Notes under the pieces: generated by a model
Database searches by the model: none
Told to the model about the DNA's origin: nothing
What the model saw: only the letters and a program-made list of their open reading frames with translations
In this document: positions 16,956 to 25,808 of the stretch, one piece after another
How the letters are laid out: each line of letters begins with the position of its first letter
How positions within the stretch are numbered: the first letter of the stretch is position 1
Translations under genes and position numbers: made by a program
NCBI GenBank assembly: GCA_026129485.1
Contig: JAHCHY010000003.1
Coordinates: 62,001 to 126,000, forward strand
Reading direction: 5' to 3'
Length of the DNA stretch: 64,000 nt
DNA from: Cyclobacteriaceae bacterium
GTDB taxonomy: Bacteria; Bacteroidota; Bacteroidia; Cytophagales; Cyclobacteriaceae

Positions 16956-18311
16956 ATGGCAACACGCAGAAACTTTATTAAAACTTCGGCTGTAGCCGGA
17001 TTAGGATTTTCGATACTACCGTCAAACGTACTGTTGGCAAAAGACAAAGCGCCCAAGGTGAGATTAGGTTTTATCGGTGTTGGCTTACGTGGACAAGGCC
17101 ACCTGGATCTTGCATTAAAACGTAACGATACCGAAGTAATAGCCATCTGCGATGTGCAGCAGCGTATGATTGACATGAGCCTTTCGCTGGTAACCAAATC
17201 GGGCAAGCCCAAACCGCAGGTAATCCTGAACGGACCTTATGGCTATAAAAAGCTTTTAGAAAATAAAGACATCGATGCCGTTATTATTTCCACGCCCTGG
17301 GAATGGCATACCGTTATGTGCCTGGATGCCATGAATGCCAAAAAATACGTGGGCTGCGAAGTAATAACCGGCATGACCCTTGAAGAGTGCTGGCAACTGG
17401 TGCACACCAGCGAACGCACCGGCATGCCGCTGATGATGCTGGAGAATGTATGCTACAGGCGCGATGTAATGGCCGTGTTAAACATGGTTCGCCAGGATGT
17501 TTTTGGAGAATTGGTTCACCTGCAGGGTGGCTACCAGCATGATTTGCGCGAAGTAAAGTTTAATGATGGGAAAAATCCATACGGTGGCGGGGCAGAGTTT
17601 GGTGAGAAAGGGTTTTCAGAAGCGCAATGGCGCACGCAGCATTCTGTATATCGCGATGGCGATCTGTATCCCACACACGGCATCGGGCCGGTAGCTGTGA
17701 TGATTGATATTAACCGCGGCAACCGGTTTACTCAATTGGTTTCCTATTCAACAAAGGCAAGAGGCTTGCATGATTACGTGGTGAAGTCAGACGGGACAGA
17801 TCATCCCAATGCGAAAGTAAATTTCAAGCTGGGCGATGTAGTTACCACCATGATCAGCACCACCAACAAAGAAACCATTTTATTGCAGCATGATACGAAC
17901 TTGCCAAGGCCTTATTCATTGGGCTTCCGGGTACAGGGTACCAAGGGTATATGGATGGATGTAAACAAGTCCATTTACATTGAAGGGCAGAGCGCCAAAC
18001 CTCACCAATGGGAAGATGCCAAGGCGTGGCTGGAGAAGTATGACCACCCCCTCTGGAAAAAGTATGGCAATGATGCCAGCGGTGCAGGCCATGGCGGCAT
18101 GGATTGGTTTGTACTGAATGCCTTTATCGAATCGGTAAAACGTAAAGCCAACACACCGCAGGATGTATATGATGCCGTAACCTGGAGCGCCATTACGCCC
18201 CTTTCAGAGTCATCCATTCAGTTGGGTGGCGAGAGTGTGGAGTTCCCGGATTTTACGCAAGGCAAATGGATGTACCGAAAGAATGAGTTTGCCCTGGATG
18301 ATTCTTATTAA
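16956..18311 (+). CDS. Gfo/Idh/MocA oxidoreductase, GH109-like (alpha-N-acetylgalactosaminidase family)
   Basis: 451 residues. A twin-arginine signal (TRRNFIKTSAVAGLGFSILP) predicts Tat export as a folded, cofactor-loaded protein. The NAD-binding Rossmann motif is GFIGVGLRGQGH, followed by ICDVQQ. The segments MMLENVCYRRDVMAVLNMVR and GGYQHDLREVKFN, then YPTHGIGPVA, closely resemble GH109 enzymes, which remove alpha-linked GalNAc by an NAD-dependent redox mechanism. The GH109 assignment is from motif memory and other substrates are possible. The ATG at 16956 is preferred over a TTG two codons upstream. Likely co-transcribed with the NUDIX gene. Confidence 0.85.
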   Translation: MATRRNFIKTSAVAGLGFSILPSNVLLAKDKAPKVRLGFIGVGLRGQGHLDLALKRNDTEVIAICDVQQRMIDMSLSLVTKSGKPKPQVILNGPYGYKKLLENKDIDAVIISTPWEWHTVMCLDAMNAKKYVGCEVITGMTLEECWQLVHTSERTGMPLMMLENVCYRRDVMAVLNMVRQDVFGELVHLQGGYQHDLREVKFNDGKNPYGGGAEFGEKGFSEAQWRTQHSVYRDGDLYPTHGIGPVAVMIDINRGNRFTQLVSYSTKARGLHDYVVKSDGTDHPNAKVNFKLGDVVTTMISTTNKETILLQHDTNLPRPYSLGFRVQGTKGIWMDVNKSIYIEGQSAKPHQWEDAKAWLEKYDHPLWKKYGNDASGAGHGGMDWFVLNAFIESVKRKANTPQDVYDAVTWSAITPLSESSIQLGGESVEFPDFTQGKWMYRKNEFALDDSY

Positions 18312-18509
18312 CCGGGCTACGTGTTCTTTGATATTTCACGCAAAGGACGCCAAGGAAAAACGCAAACATGCCTGCGGCAGGGCAGGGATTCAAAGGTTTG
18401 TGTAAATCCGGTTTGATAGCTGATGCAGAACAGAAAATCAGCAAACGATTGAACCCCTTTCGGAATCGGATAATCTTACACGCTCTCCAATCAATACAAG
18501 GCACGGCTG

Positions 18510-18517
18510 TATCTTTG
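18510..18517 (+). promoter_or_regulatory. Candidate -7 element for the SemiSWEET gene
   Basis: TATCTTTG, a perfect TANNTTTG, 18 nt before the ATG at 18536. The preceding 200 bp contain a CACGCAAAGG-like segment at 18339-18368 and a G/C-rich CCTGCGGCAGG palindrome-like stretch near 18371-18381, both reminiscent of interspersed Bacteroidota intergenic repeats. I see no gene there. Confidence 0.5.
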
Positions 18518-18535
18518 CTTCGAAAAATAAATTTT

Positions 18536-18793
18536 ATGAATATTATTCAATTACTTGGTTTGGCTGCGGGATCGTGCACGACCATCGCTTTTTTGCCACA
18601 GGTGATTAAAACCTGGAAAAGCGGCTCGGCCAAAGATCTTTCACTGGGCATGTTTTCCTTTTTCTGCTTCGGTGTATTGCTATGGCTTATTTACGGAATC
18701 ATCATTCGTGATATTCCGGTAATTGTTGCCAACCTGCTTACATTGGTATTGGCTTCATCGCTGTTGTATTTTAAGCTGCGTTTTAAAGAGTAA
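18536..18793 (+). CDS. SemiSWEET sugar transporter
   Basis: 85 residues with three hydrophobic helices (about 5-22, 38-57, 61-79), the size of a SemiSWEET protomer; two protomers form a sugar facilitator in the inner membrane. The PQ motif is at residues 21-22 (FLPQVIKTWKSGSAKDLS), and the Asn in VANLLTL matches the substrate-pocket Asn of the family. The frame is open further upstream, but that part lacks family features and precedes the candidate promoter, so ATG 18536 is chosen. The gene may import sugars released by the glycosidase-like neighbour; this is inference. Confidence 0.9.
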   Translation: MNIIQLLGLAAGSCTTIAFLPQVIKTWKSGSAKDLSLGMFSFFCFGVLLWLIYGIIIRDIPVIVANLLTLVLASSLLYFKLRFKE

Positions 18794-18794
18794 G

Positions 18795-20318
18795 TCAATT
18801 CCGGATTAACGTTAATACCACTCTTCGGTTTTCCGCCCGGTCGGATTCTGTAAGATTTTCATTAAGCGGTTCGTGCAACCCTTTGCCTTCGCTTTTTATA
18901 CGCTCCGGGTTTATGCCCATCTTCATCAATTGATGCTTTACCGCATCGGCCCGTCTTTGCGAAAGGCGCAGGTTAAACTTATCGCTGCCAATGTTATCGG
19001 TGTGCCCTTCCACAACAAGGCTCAGGCTTTGGTCTTGCTGAAGTGTTTTCGCAAGACGATTTACATAATCTTCCGATTCATCATCTAACTCAGCCGAATT
19101 AAATTCGAAGTTGAAATGTAATACGGTTTTTTCAACCACCACAGGAAGTTGCGCAAAAGGGCCAACATTTACCCGGGGTTGCGGCCTGGCGTTACGGATA
19201 GAATCTGCAACCGTAACCGCTTGTTGAGTTGAATCAATGGCTATTATTGACGTAAGCGAATCTTTATTAACGATATTGGATTTAGCTACCGGCTTTTTTT
19301 GATCAGCTTTTTTCTTTACAGCTTCTTCCTGTTTTCGTTCACGCATTTTCTGGTATCGTGTCTTTACCGGATTACGGAGCTGTAATCCGATTTCTACTGC
19401 ACCCACGTTAGCCGGGTTTCCTGCCACCGGAAAATCATAAGAAACACCAAGCGAAAGCGCTGTACGATGGAATTGCACAGCTACAATACCGGAACGTCCC
19501 GGAACAAATTGCGTTATTAAGTCCACCCTGTCACCCACAACACGTGTATCCGGGCGCAGCTCCCATTGAAAACGTGAGCCTATATTCGTAACCACATTAC
19601 CGGCAGACAGTGTAACGAGGGCTTCCGGAACGATACTTAAATTGTTAGCTGAATAAATCTGAATACCGGCATTGGCAACTGCCGTTAACGGGGTTTGGTA
19701 TTGAATGTCAGAAAAAGAACTTGTTGGCCTGTTGATGTCAAAAACCGAAAATCCGAAATGATGAACTACCCTGTTCTTCCGGTCAAGCTGCTGCCACTGC
19801 AAACCCATATTAAATGTAATATGACTTCCCCTGAACTGCGAAAAATTTTCTCCCGAAAATGCAAACCGGTCAAAACCCCGATCGGGTACATATTGCGATC
19901 CGGTTGTAAACCCATCCAGCTTTACAGACCGGCTTTGAAACAAAGCCGATGTTCCAAATGAGAGTGTCTGCAGGTGTGCCAGTGAAAGGTGAACCGCATA
20001 GCTTAACGCTGCTTCCTGAACCTGAAACACGCCTGCCGTGCGGTCGCTGTGGAATAAAACACCCAGCCCCGACCACGGCTTGCCGGTGCTGGGGTTGAGC
20101 AGTGGGTACGAAGCAGAAAGAAAATCACTTTGAATTCTAAAATCACCACCCGTGCTTTGATTCCGGTGGATAAAAGTCGCTTCTGCATTCCGGGTATTGC
20201 CAGCCATAGCCGGATTTACCCGCAAGCCGGTAAAGTTGTATTGTGAATACTGAAAATACTGGGCTACAACTCTTTTAGCCGGTAGAGTAAGCAACAGCAA
20301 AATAGCCAGGCGAACCAC
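18795..20318 (-). CDS. PorP/SprF-type T9SS protein fused to an OmpA peptidoglycan-binding domain
   Basis: 507 residues, GTG start at 20316-20318. Signal peptide to about residue 19, then the PorP/SprF signature QYNFTGLRVNPAMAGN and a beta-barrel domain to about 290. A Lys/Ala-rich linker (about 300-375) leads to an OmpA C-terminal domain (about 390-507) with VVEGHTDNIGSDKFNLRLSQ and the RAENRRV motif. SprF-like proteins support secretion of specific T9SS cargo with type B sorting domains; the OmpA domain would anchor it to peptidoglycan. It starts 5 bp after the stop of a type B CTD protein, the classical partner arrangement. Convergent with SemiSWEET, 1 bp gap. Confidence 0.92.
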   Translation of the reverse strand: MVRLAILLLLTLPAKRVVAQYFQYSQYNFTGLRVNPAMAGNTRNAEATFIHRNQSTGGDFRIQSDFLSASYPLLNPSTGKPWSGLGVLFHSDRTAGVFQVQEAALSYAVHLSLAHLQTLSFGTSALFQSRSVKLDGFTTGSQYVPDRGFDRFAFSGENFSQFRGSHITFNMGLQWQQLDRKNRVVHHFGFSVFDINRPTSSFSDIQYQTPLTAVANAGIQIYSANNLSIVPEALVTLSAGNVVTNIGSRFQWELRPDTRVVGDRVDLITQFVPGRSGIVAVQFHRTALSLGVSYDFPVAGNPANVGAVEIGLQLRNPVKTRYQKMRERKQEEAVKKKADQKKPVAKSNIVNKDSLTSIIAIDSTQQAVTVADSIRNARPQPRVNVGPFAQLPVVVEKTVLHFNFEFNSAELDDESEDYVNRLAKTLQQDQSLSLVVEGHTDNIGSDKFNLRLSQRRADAVKHQLMKMGINPERIKSEGKGLHEPLNENLTESDRAENRRVVLTLIRN

Positions 20319-20323
20319 TACTG

Positions 20324-22720
20324 CTATCGCATTAGGAATACGGAACCCGTGCGGGTACCGTTCAGTAAAACATCATCACCATCCGGAAGCTGGCCTTCAA
20401 CCCGCCAGTAATACATTCCGGTTGGCTGATCGTTACCGTTCGTGCTTCCATCCCACCCCATGGAAAGCGCATCGGCAATATTACTGGTTTGATATACAAC
20501 TGATCCTTCGCGGTTAAAAATCCTGAAATGAAATGATGTTACCTGGCTTAATCCATAAATCATCAGCACATCATTATTGCCGTCTGCATTGGGAGTAAAC
20601 AAATCGGGGATAAAACCGATTTGCCGGACTTCCACAAGTACTTGGCCCGTATGGGTGCACCCGACCGAGTCCGTAACCACCAACGTGTACTGCGTTGTCT
20701 GGGCAGGGCTGGCAACGGGATTCAATACAGTCGCATCCGTTAACCCAATGGACGGAGTCCAGCGAAAACGTTCTGCATTACTTGTGGCTTCCAGCTGAAC
20801 AGCGCTGCCTTTTTGAATTCTGAATTGTTCGGTTGCAATATTCAGCTCCGGCTTACTCAATTTAAGTATGTAAGTATTATTGAGGCTGCAGCCAAATGCA
20901 TGGGCTTCAACTTTAATGGTATCGGGCCCGGTAACCACAATCGAAACGGTATCCTGATCGGTAATAACCGGATCGGTTAACCATGTAATCGAATTCCATC
21001 CGGGCGGAATACCCAGGTCAACTGAATCTTCCACGCAGGCATATATTGTTTTGCTTTCCGATACATGGCCATCATTTACATGAATTAACCATGCCTTGTT
21101 TTTAGAGCAATCATTCAGCTGAGGTATAAACGAGAAAACGGTATCGGCTTTTGTGGCGATAAAAGAATACGTTTCGGATACACCTAAAAATCCACCCGAG
21201 ATTGAAAACCAGAATGCCATTCCTTCACTTTGCAACTCAACTTCGCTTCCCAAACACGCCTGAACAGCTTTTCTTTCGAGATCAAAACAGGGTAATACTC
21301 CGCCCGAGCAAACCGAATAACTTCCATTGTAGGCGTTATCCACAGTTTGTATCTCGTAATAGTACCGGTCGTCTGTAAGGCCTTCAAAAATTTTAAAATT
21401 ATTCGTGCCTGTATTTCCATGTTCAACCACAAATCTTCTTCCGTTGATCCGGCTGAAGGAAGGCAGAACGATAGATTCCTCATCTCTACCTAACCACACA
21501 TCGTAGGTTAATGAAGCCGATGCTGTACTATCATCTGTAGCCGGGGACCAGTAGAGGAATGTGCGATCGAAAGTCGAGATCGCGAATGCGCCTGAAGCTG
21601 GGCCCGGACGTTGATTTTTCGTTTCAACTTCATTGCGGAACAGCTTTAACCAGGTACAGGAAGCTGAATCTATGACCTGCACAAAATCAAGATCACCATC
21701 GCGATCAAAATCACCGGGCTCAATCAGCACAACACCCGCAGTATCCAACTGTGTAATACCTCCTTCGCTTATGATTTGGTTCACCTTATCCGAACCTGCT
21801 TTCCCAAAAATCCATTGATCGGCCAGGCCATCCGAATCGCTATCACCACAAAATAACTGCTGGGGTATAATGCCCGGCTTCTTTGAATCAAACTTCAACT
21901 CACCCGATTCATTCGTCCACCTGGCGCTGATTGCGCTACCCGTTTCGTCTGACCCTACCGCCCACAGGTCGAAGTAACCATCTTCATTAAAATCATGCAA
22001 TGCCACCTTACCGTTTACCGGTTCGGCAATTGTATTCTTTGTGAATTGAAACTTCCCCTTATTGATCCATTGCTGCAAAACCGGCTCACCTGCGGCATTG
22101 CTCCCCGATACAACAATGTCCGGGAGGTTATCCCTATTCAAGTCAAACAGCTTGAAGTCTGTTATCGTAATACCGGCAGTATCAAAACGAAGGGTGTATT
22201 CATTATTTATTTTCTCGTAGATCCGAATGTGAGCGGTGCCGGAAACATCTTCTGCCGTAATCAATTCAACAGTTCCGTTACGATTCATATCTCCTGCCAT
22301 TAAGGCCTGCACATTTGCCTGCAATAAAACTTCCGGGGCAGCCAGTGAAAAATCACCAAGGTTCATCATCACGTTAACTGTTCCATTACTCCCCTCGCTT
22401 CCAAACCACACTACATCCGCCCGGTTATCCTTATTTTCATCTGTTAATACAAATCGGGCATCCGCCATGCCGGTAGGTGCCTGTGTGCGCTCAAAAAGAT
22501 TTAATCCCGAAAGATTCTCCAGCGTAAAAATCCTGGTTTCGCCCAGTTGCGTTTTACCAGCAAGCACTACATCCAACAGTGTGTCCTTGTTCAGATCTAC
22601 CCAGGCAACCTGTTTCACATCAACATATTCACTTAGTTTAATCCTGGCAATTTGCCTGAACTGCTGCGCGTTGATGTCCAGGCTCAAGCCCAGCAGAATT
22701 ATAACCGTTAATATCCTCAT
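20324..22720 (-). CDS. Secreted FG-GAP/VCBS-like protein with T9SS type B (gliding-associated) C-terminal domain
   Basis: 798 residues. A signal peptide (MRILTVIILLGLSLDINAQ) is followed by repeats of DLNKDTLLDVV / DENKDNRADVV / DFNEDGYFDLW type (about 40-350), i.e. FG-GAP-like calcium-binding blades of a beta-propeller. Fibronectin- and Ig-like segments follow, then a type B CTD (about 700-798) with IPDLFTPNADGNNDVL, FRIFNREGSVVYQT, WDGSTNGNDQPTGMYYW. Such proteins are T9SS cargo exposed on the surface and often depend on the adjacent PorP/SprF protein, here 5 bp downstream. It starts 3 bp after the TonB-domain gene. Confidence 0.92.
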   Translation of the reverse strand: MRILTVIILLGLSLDINAQQFRQIARIKLSEYVDVKQVAWVDLNKDTLLDVVLAGKTQLGETRIFTLENLSGLNLFERTQAPTGMADARFVLTDENKDNRADVVWFGSEGSNGTVNVMMNLGDFSLAAPEVLLQANVQALMAGDMNRNGTVELITAEDVSGTAHIRIYEKINNEYTLRFDTAGITITDFKLFDLNRDNLPDIVVSGSNAAGEPVLQQWINKGKFQFTKNTIAEPVNGKVALHDFNEDGYFDLWAVGSDETGSAISARWTNESGELKFDSKKPGIIPQQLFCGDSDSDGLADQWIFGKAGSDKVNQIISEGGITQLDTAGVVLIEPGDFDRDGDLDFVQVIDSASCTWLKLFRNEVETKNQRPGPASGAFAISTFDRTFLYWSPATDDSTASASLTYDVWLGRDEESIVLPSFSRINGRRFVVEHGNTGTNNFKIFEGLTDDRYYYEIQTVDNAYNGSYSVCSGGVLPCFDLERKAVQACLGSEVELQSEGMAFWFSISGGFLGVSETYSFIATKADTVFSFIPQLNDCSKNKAWLIHVNDGHVSESKTIYACVEDSVDLGIPPGWNSITWLTDPVITDQDTVSIVVTGPDTIKVEAHAFGCSLNNTYILKLSKPELNIATEQFRIQKGSAVQLEATSNAERFRWTPSIGLTDATVLNPVASPAQTTQYTLVVTDSVGCTHTGQVLVEVRQIGFIPDLFTPNADGNNDVLMIYGLSQVTSFHFRIFNREGSVVYQTSNIADALSMGWDGSTNGNDQPTGMYYWRVEGQLPDGDDVLLNGTRTGSVFLMR

Positions 22721-22723
22721 ACG

Positions 22724-23419
22724 TTACTTAGGTTGAACAATCTGAAATGTAAGGGGTACAGATACTCTTGCTGACACCGGCCTGCCATTCAGAACTGCGG
22801 GGGACCACGGTGCCATATTTTCAATTACGCGAACTGCTTCTTTATCGCAATCGGCACGAAGCGATTGCTGAATCTGAACCTGTTCGGGCTTGCCGGATTC
22901 GTTTATAACAAAATCAACCACAACCACACCCTGAACAGAATCACGAACGGCTTCTTCCGGGTAGTGAAGTTCTGCACTGAAATAATGGTACAACTTTTCA
23001 TAACCACCGTTTGGCTCTGCTTGCTTATAACCTGTAAACTCCGGCTGTGCGGCCGCCTTGTTTTCGACCGGCCGTTCTTCGGGTTTGGGTTTCGCTATTG
23101 CTTTTTCCGGTTGTGCCGATGTATAATTAACTGAATCAAGCGCCAAACTCTTACCCGGGGTGATTGGTTCTGATTCCGGCCCTGCAATAAGTTCCCTTGA
23201 TGGTAATGTGCTTTCACCTCTTGCATCAACTTCCTGGCTCTTCCACCAGATCCATGCCCCCGTTAAAACAACCAGGGCAATACCAGCCGTATAATAAGGC
23301 CATTTAGCCCGGGCTGCCCCGGATTGTTTCTTGTTAACCAGCGAATCAAAGTCCATGAAGGCTTCTATCTCCGCATCGTTTAATGTTGATTTTTTCATAA
23401 TCGCTATCTTCCTTTTCAT
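22724..23419 (-). CDS. TonB-domain protein with anti-sigma-like N-terminus
   Basis: 231 residues. A cytoplasmic N-terminus of about 45 residues, one membrane helix (PYYTAGIALVVLTGAWIWW, about 46-64), a Pro/Glu-rich periplasmic linker, and a TonB C-terminal domain (about 145-231) with YPEEAVRDSVQGVVVVDFVI and the C-terminal VSVPLTFQI. Its start overlaps the stop of the ECF sigma gene by 4 bp (ATGA), a position usually held by an anti-sigma factor. It may transmit an envelope signal to the sigma factor or act as an energy transducer; the sequence does not decide. A second ATG seven codons in (MKKSTLND) is also possible. Confidence 0.85.
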   Translation of the reverse strand: MKRKIAIMKKSTLNDAEIEAFMDFDSLVNKKQSGAARAKWPYYTAGIALVVLTGAWIWWKSQEVDARGESTLPSRELIAGPESEPITPGKSLALDSVNYTSAQPEKAIAKPKPEERPVENKAAAQPEFTGYKQAEPNGGYEKLYHYFSAELHYPEEAVRDSVQGVVVVDFVINESGKPEQVQIQQSLRADCDKEAVRVIENMAPWSPAVLNGRPVSARVSVPLTFQIVQPK

Positions 23420-23985
23420 CGCTCCAGGAATAATTTTTTCATTTTATCAAGAACCCGGTAGGTACGTACCTTGGCGTTGGTTTCGGTTATATCCAGTATT
23501 ACTGCTACTTCCTTAAAAGGTTTGGCTTCAAAAAAACGCAATTCAATGAGCTGTAACTCGCTCTCCGATAGCTTTTCCAGAATAACGGGCAGGCGCTGAT
23601 GCCATTCTTCCATAGTCTGATCGGATGTAAGCTCATCTACCAGGCTTTCCAGCGAGGCCTCTTCAATCACTACATGCCTTACACGTTTGCTTTTCCGGAA
23701 GAAGTCCATACACAAATTGGAAGCAATGCGATACAACCACGATACAAAAGGTGCGCCTTTGAACTGATACTTTCCCAGGTGCTGCAGGGCATTCAGAAAA
23801 ACCTGCTGGGTCAGATCGGCTGTAAGTTCTTTATCGCCTACGCGCTTGTATATGAACCTGAAAATTTCCTTAAAATAGGTATTGTAGACAGGTCTGAATT
23901 CCGCTGGGTCAGCCACAGCCTTGCGGATTTGTTCTGCTTCCTGCGCAATACCCGGTTTGATGTAAGATTTTCCTGTTTCAACCAT
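23416..23985 (-). CDS. ECF-type RNA polymerase sigma factor
   Basis: 189 residues with sigma region 2 (FRPVYNTYFKEIFRFIYKRV ... LTQQVFLNAL ... FVSWLYRIASNLCMDFFRK) and region 4 (LSESELQLIELRFFEAKPFK followed by EVAVILDITETNAKVRTYRVLDKMKK). First gene of a four-gene operon that also encodes the TonB-domain protein, a type B CTD surface protein and a PorP-OmpA fusion, so it probably controls this surface system and perhaps itself. Region 4.2 has VILDITETNAKVRTYRVL as its helix-turn-helix. Confidence 0.93.
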   Translation of the reverse strand: MVETGKSYIKPGIAQEAEQIRKAVADPAEFRPVYNTYFKEIFRFIYKRVGDKELTADLTQQVFLNALQHLGKYQFKGAPFVSWLYRIASNLCMDFFRKSKRVRHVVIEEASLESLVDELTSDQTMEEWHQRLPVILEKLSESELQLIELRFFEAKPFKEVAVILDITETNAKVRTYRVLDKMKKLFLER

Positions 23986-24350
23986 TCTCTTCGCCTTCCT
24001 GTTACCAAAATGCAGATCTGGTAAAAAGATACATGAATCCTCAATAAAAAATATTTGGAAATCATCTCAAAAATCATTGCATAGGCGTCAGACGGCTGTT
24101 TACCTCCGCGATCAAGCCCTCAGACGCCTCATTTCGCTACTACAGTTTTGATTTAAGACTGGCTTCTAAATAAAGGTACGATCGCAAACCAGTCAACAGC
24201 TCCTTTCGAACTACAGCACAATCTGGACAAATTCTTTTTTGAATGGTGAAAAAGGATTTGCGGAATTACAGCCTGACAATAAAACGCCAGAAATACCGGT
24301 TGACGGTGAAGAAGGAACCGCTCATTCAAATCAATATATCCTGTTCCTGC
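23986..24350. other. Intergenic region without recognised gene
   Basis: 365 bp between the ECF sigma operon and the TIM-barrel gene. The minus-strand sequence TATCTTTT at 24024-24031 is a near match to a -7 element for the sigma operon. No convincing ORF, RNA or repeat is visible; a 37-codon frame near 24243 on the plus strand has no recognisable features. Confidence 0.5.
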
Positions 24351-25301
24351 TTATGATTTTACTTCCAGTTGCTGCCAGCAACGTTCCAGCAGCTGGTGTG
24401 TTGCCCTGATGCCATCCGGCTCGGCCATATCAAATCCTTCAAACTCAATTCCCACATAACCATCAAAACCGGAATCTTTCACCAGCCTGAGCAAGCGCAG
24501 GTAATCAATGCGGGTTTCGTTTCCGTTTTCATCAAAGGCGTACGATTTCGCGCTTACACCTTTGGCAAACGGCAACAGATCGGCCACGCCCTCGTAACGG
24601 TCATACGCTTCGGCACATTCAATTTGCGTAGTACCCCATTTGGCGCTTAAGCACCAGTTGCCAAAGTCGGGAAGTGTGCCGCAATTTGTTCTACCGCTTT
24701 GCCGAATTACTTCAGCCACCCACTTGCCATCGCTGCTAAACAGCCCGTGATTTTCTATCAACACGTTAAGATTAAGTGGAGCCGCATACTCACCCAGACG
24801 TTGCATTGAGTCAATCATAGCTTTCTGAACGTCCTCGCTGCTGCCTTCGCCAAAAGCATTTACCCGAACAGAATGACAACCTAACAGGTTAGCGGCATTC
24901 AGCCACTTATAATGATTTTCAATGGCGGTATTTCTTGCTGCAGCAGTCGGGTTTCCCAAATCTCCCTCTTCATCAATCATCATCAGCAGGTTTCTCACAC
25001 CTTCGTTGTCGGCCGTTCGTTTCAGCTCATTCCAGAATTTTTCATCCGATCCTTTATCCCGGTAAAAACCATTTACATATTCAACTGCGCTGATGCCGTA
25101 CTGCCGGGCTATAGCAGCGAAGTCTGAAGCCTGTAATTCTCCTTTCTCGAACGCGCGATGTAAGGACCACTGCGCCAGCGATATTTTAATGCCTGTATTT
25201 GTGCCTGCCTGCTTTTGCGGGTTACAGGAGATGAGGTTAAATGCAGGCAGCGTTAACGCGCCCGCGGCAATTGTTTTTACGAATCTTCTTCTTGAATACA
25301 T
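24351..25301 (-). CDS. Sugar phosphate isomerase/epimerase-like TIM-barrel Tat lipoprotein
   Basis: 316 residues. The N-terminus has both a twin-arginine motif (SRRRFVKTIAAG) and a lipobox (NLISC), predicting Tat export and lipid anchoring. The mature part is an AP-endonuclease-2-like TIM barrel: ISLAQWSLHRAF, VLIENHGLFSSDGKW with the metal-binding Glu-Asn-His, GTLPDFGNWCL, and GYVGIEFEGF near the C-terminus. The family contains xylose isomerase-like and hydroxypyruvate isomerase-like enzymes; the substrate is unknown. Exported members are common in sugar-degrading Bacteroidota. Confidence 0.88.
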   Translation of the reverse strand: MYSRRRFVKTIAAGALTLPAFNLISCNPQKQAGTNTGIKISLAQWSLHRAFEKGELQASDFAAIARQYGISAVEYVNGFYRDKGSDEKFWNELKRTADNEGVRNLLMMIDEEGDLGNPTAAARNTAIENHYKWLNAANLLGCHSVRVNAFGEGSSEDVQKAMIDSMQRLGEYAAPLNLNVLIENHGLFSSDGKWVAEVIRQSGRTNCGTLPDFGNWCLSAKWGTTQIECAEAYDRYEGVADLLPFAKGVSAKSYAFDENGNETRIDYLRLLRLVKDSGFDGYVGIEFEGFDMAEPDGIRATHQLLERCWQQLEVKS

Positions 25302-25377
25302 AACAGGTAGCGGTGATTACCCGAATGTAAGAATTTTATTCGTATAGAATAAACTGCAACAATGATTAATCATTTGT

Positions 25378-25407
25378 AAAAAACCCCCTGAGGTTATCAG
25401 AGGGTTT
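25378..25407 (-). terminator. Rho-independent terminator of tRNA-Pro
   Basis: On the minus strand an 11-bp stem (one mismatch, arms 25397-25407 and 25381-25391) with a 5-nt loop is followed by a run of six T. It begins 2 nt after the tRNA 3' end. Confidence 0.8.
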
Positions 25408-25408
25408 G

Positions 25409-25482
25409 TCGGGATGGCGGGATTCGAACCCACGGCCTCTTCGTCCCGAACGAAGCGCGCTACCGGGCTGCGCTACATCCCG
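25409..25482 (-). tRNA. tRNA-Pro (anticodon CGG)
   Basis: Minus strand, 74 nt. Acceptor CGGGATG pairs with CATCCCG, discriminator A; D-arm GCGCAGCCCGGTAGCGC; anticodon stem CTTCG/CGAAG with loop TTCGGGA, anticodon CGG (codon CCG); T-arm with GGTTCGAAT. The CCA end is not encoded. All arms fold. The GIY-YIG stop codon lies 2 nt before its 5' end. Confidence 0.95.
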
Positions 25483-25484
25483 AA

Positions 25485-25748
25485 TCATTTTCCGGTTATG
25501 AAACAATCACCATATGCTTTTAGGATGTAGTTTTTGTTTCTAAGTTTCTTCAACAAAAGCTCAAATTTATTGGCTTCCTGTTTCGATTCAAATTCTCTTA
25601 TAAAAATTAACTTCCACGGGCCTTTGTTTTTTGTTGATTTATTCTGTCCGGTATTATGCTCATTAAGTCTTCTTTCCAAGTCTTCGCTATGACCATAGTA
25701 CCACGTCTGGCTTTTTAATGATTCTATAATATAAGTATAGTATCTCAT
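25485..25748 (-). CDS. GIY-YIG nuclease domain protein (UvrC/URI type), tRNA-linked
   Basis: 87 residues, a single GIY-YIG domain: [20 protein letters not shown] replaces the GIY...YIG core with YTY...YYG, followed by [12 protein letters not shown] with the catalytic Arg and the C-terminal [12 protein letters not shown]. Small proteins of this family are single-strand or structure-cutting nucleases, some in homing elements. The gene starts inside a tRNA-Pro-like remnant (T-loop GGTTCGA directly before the ATG) and stops 2 nt before an intact tRNA-Pro, on the same strand. It looks inserted into, or mobilised with, tRNA-Pro sequence. Confidence 0.85.
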   Translation of the reverse strand: MRYYTYIIESLKSQTWYYGHSEDLERRLNEHNTGQNKSTKNKGPWKLIFIREFESKQEANKFELLLKKLRNKNYILKAYGDCFITGK

Positions 25749-25764
25749 CTCGAACCAACGGCCT

Positions 25765-25780
25765 CCCCGACCTGTCGGGG
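25765..25780. repeat. Palindrome 1 in the tRNA remnant
   Basis: CCCCGA-CCTG-TCGGGG, 6-bp stem. It takes the place of the 17-nt anticodon arm of the neighbouring intact tRNA-Pro. Confidence 0.75.
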
Positions 25781-25791
25781 CGCGCTACCGA

Positions 25792-25808
25792 CCCCGATCA
25801 CATCGGGG
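25792..25808. repeat. Palindrome 2 in the tRNA remnant
   Basis: CCCCGAT-CAC-ATCGGGG, 7-bp stem. It replaces the 5' half of the D-arm (8 nt in the intact tRNA). Confidence 0.75.
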
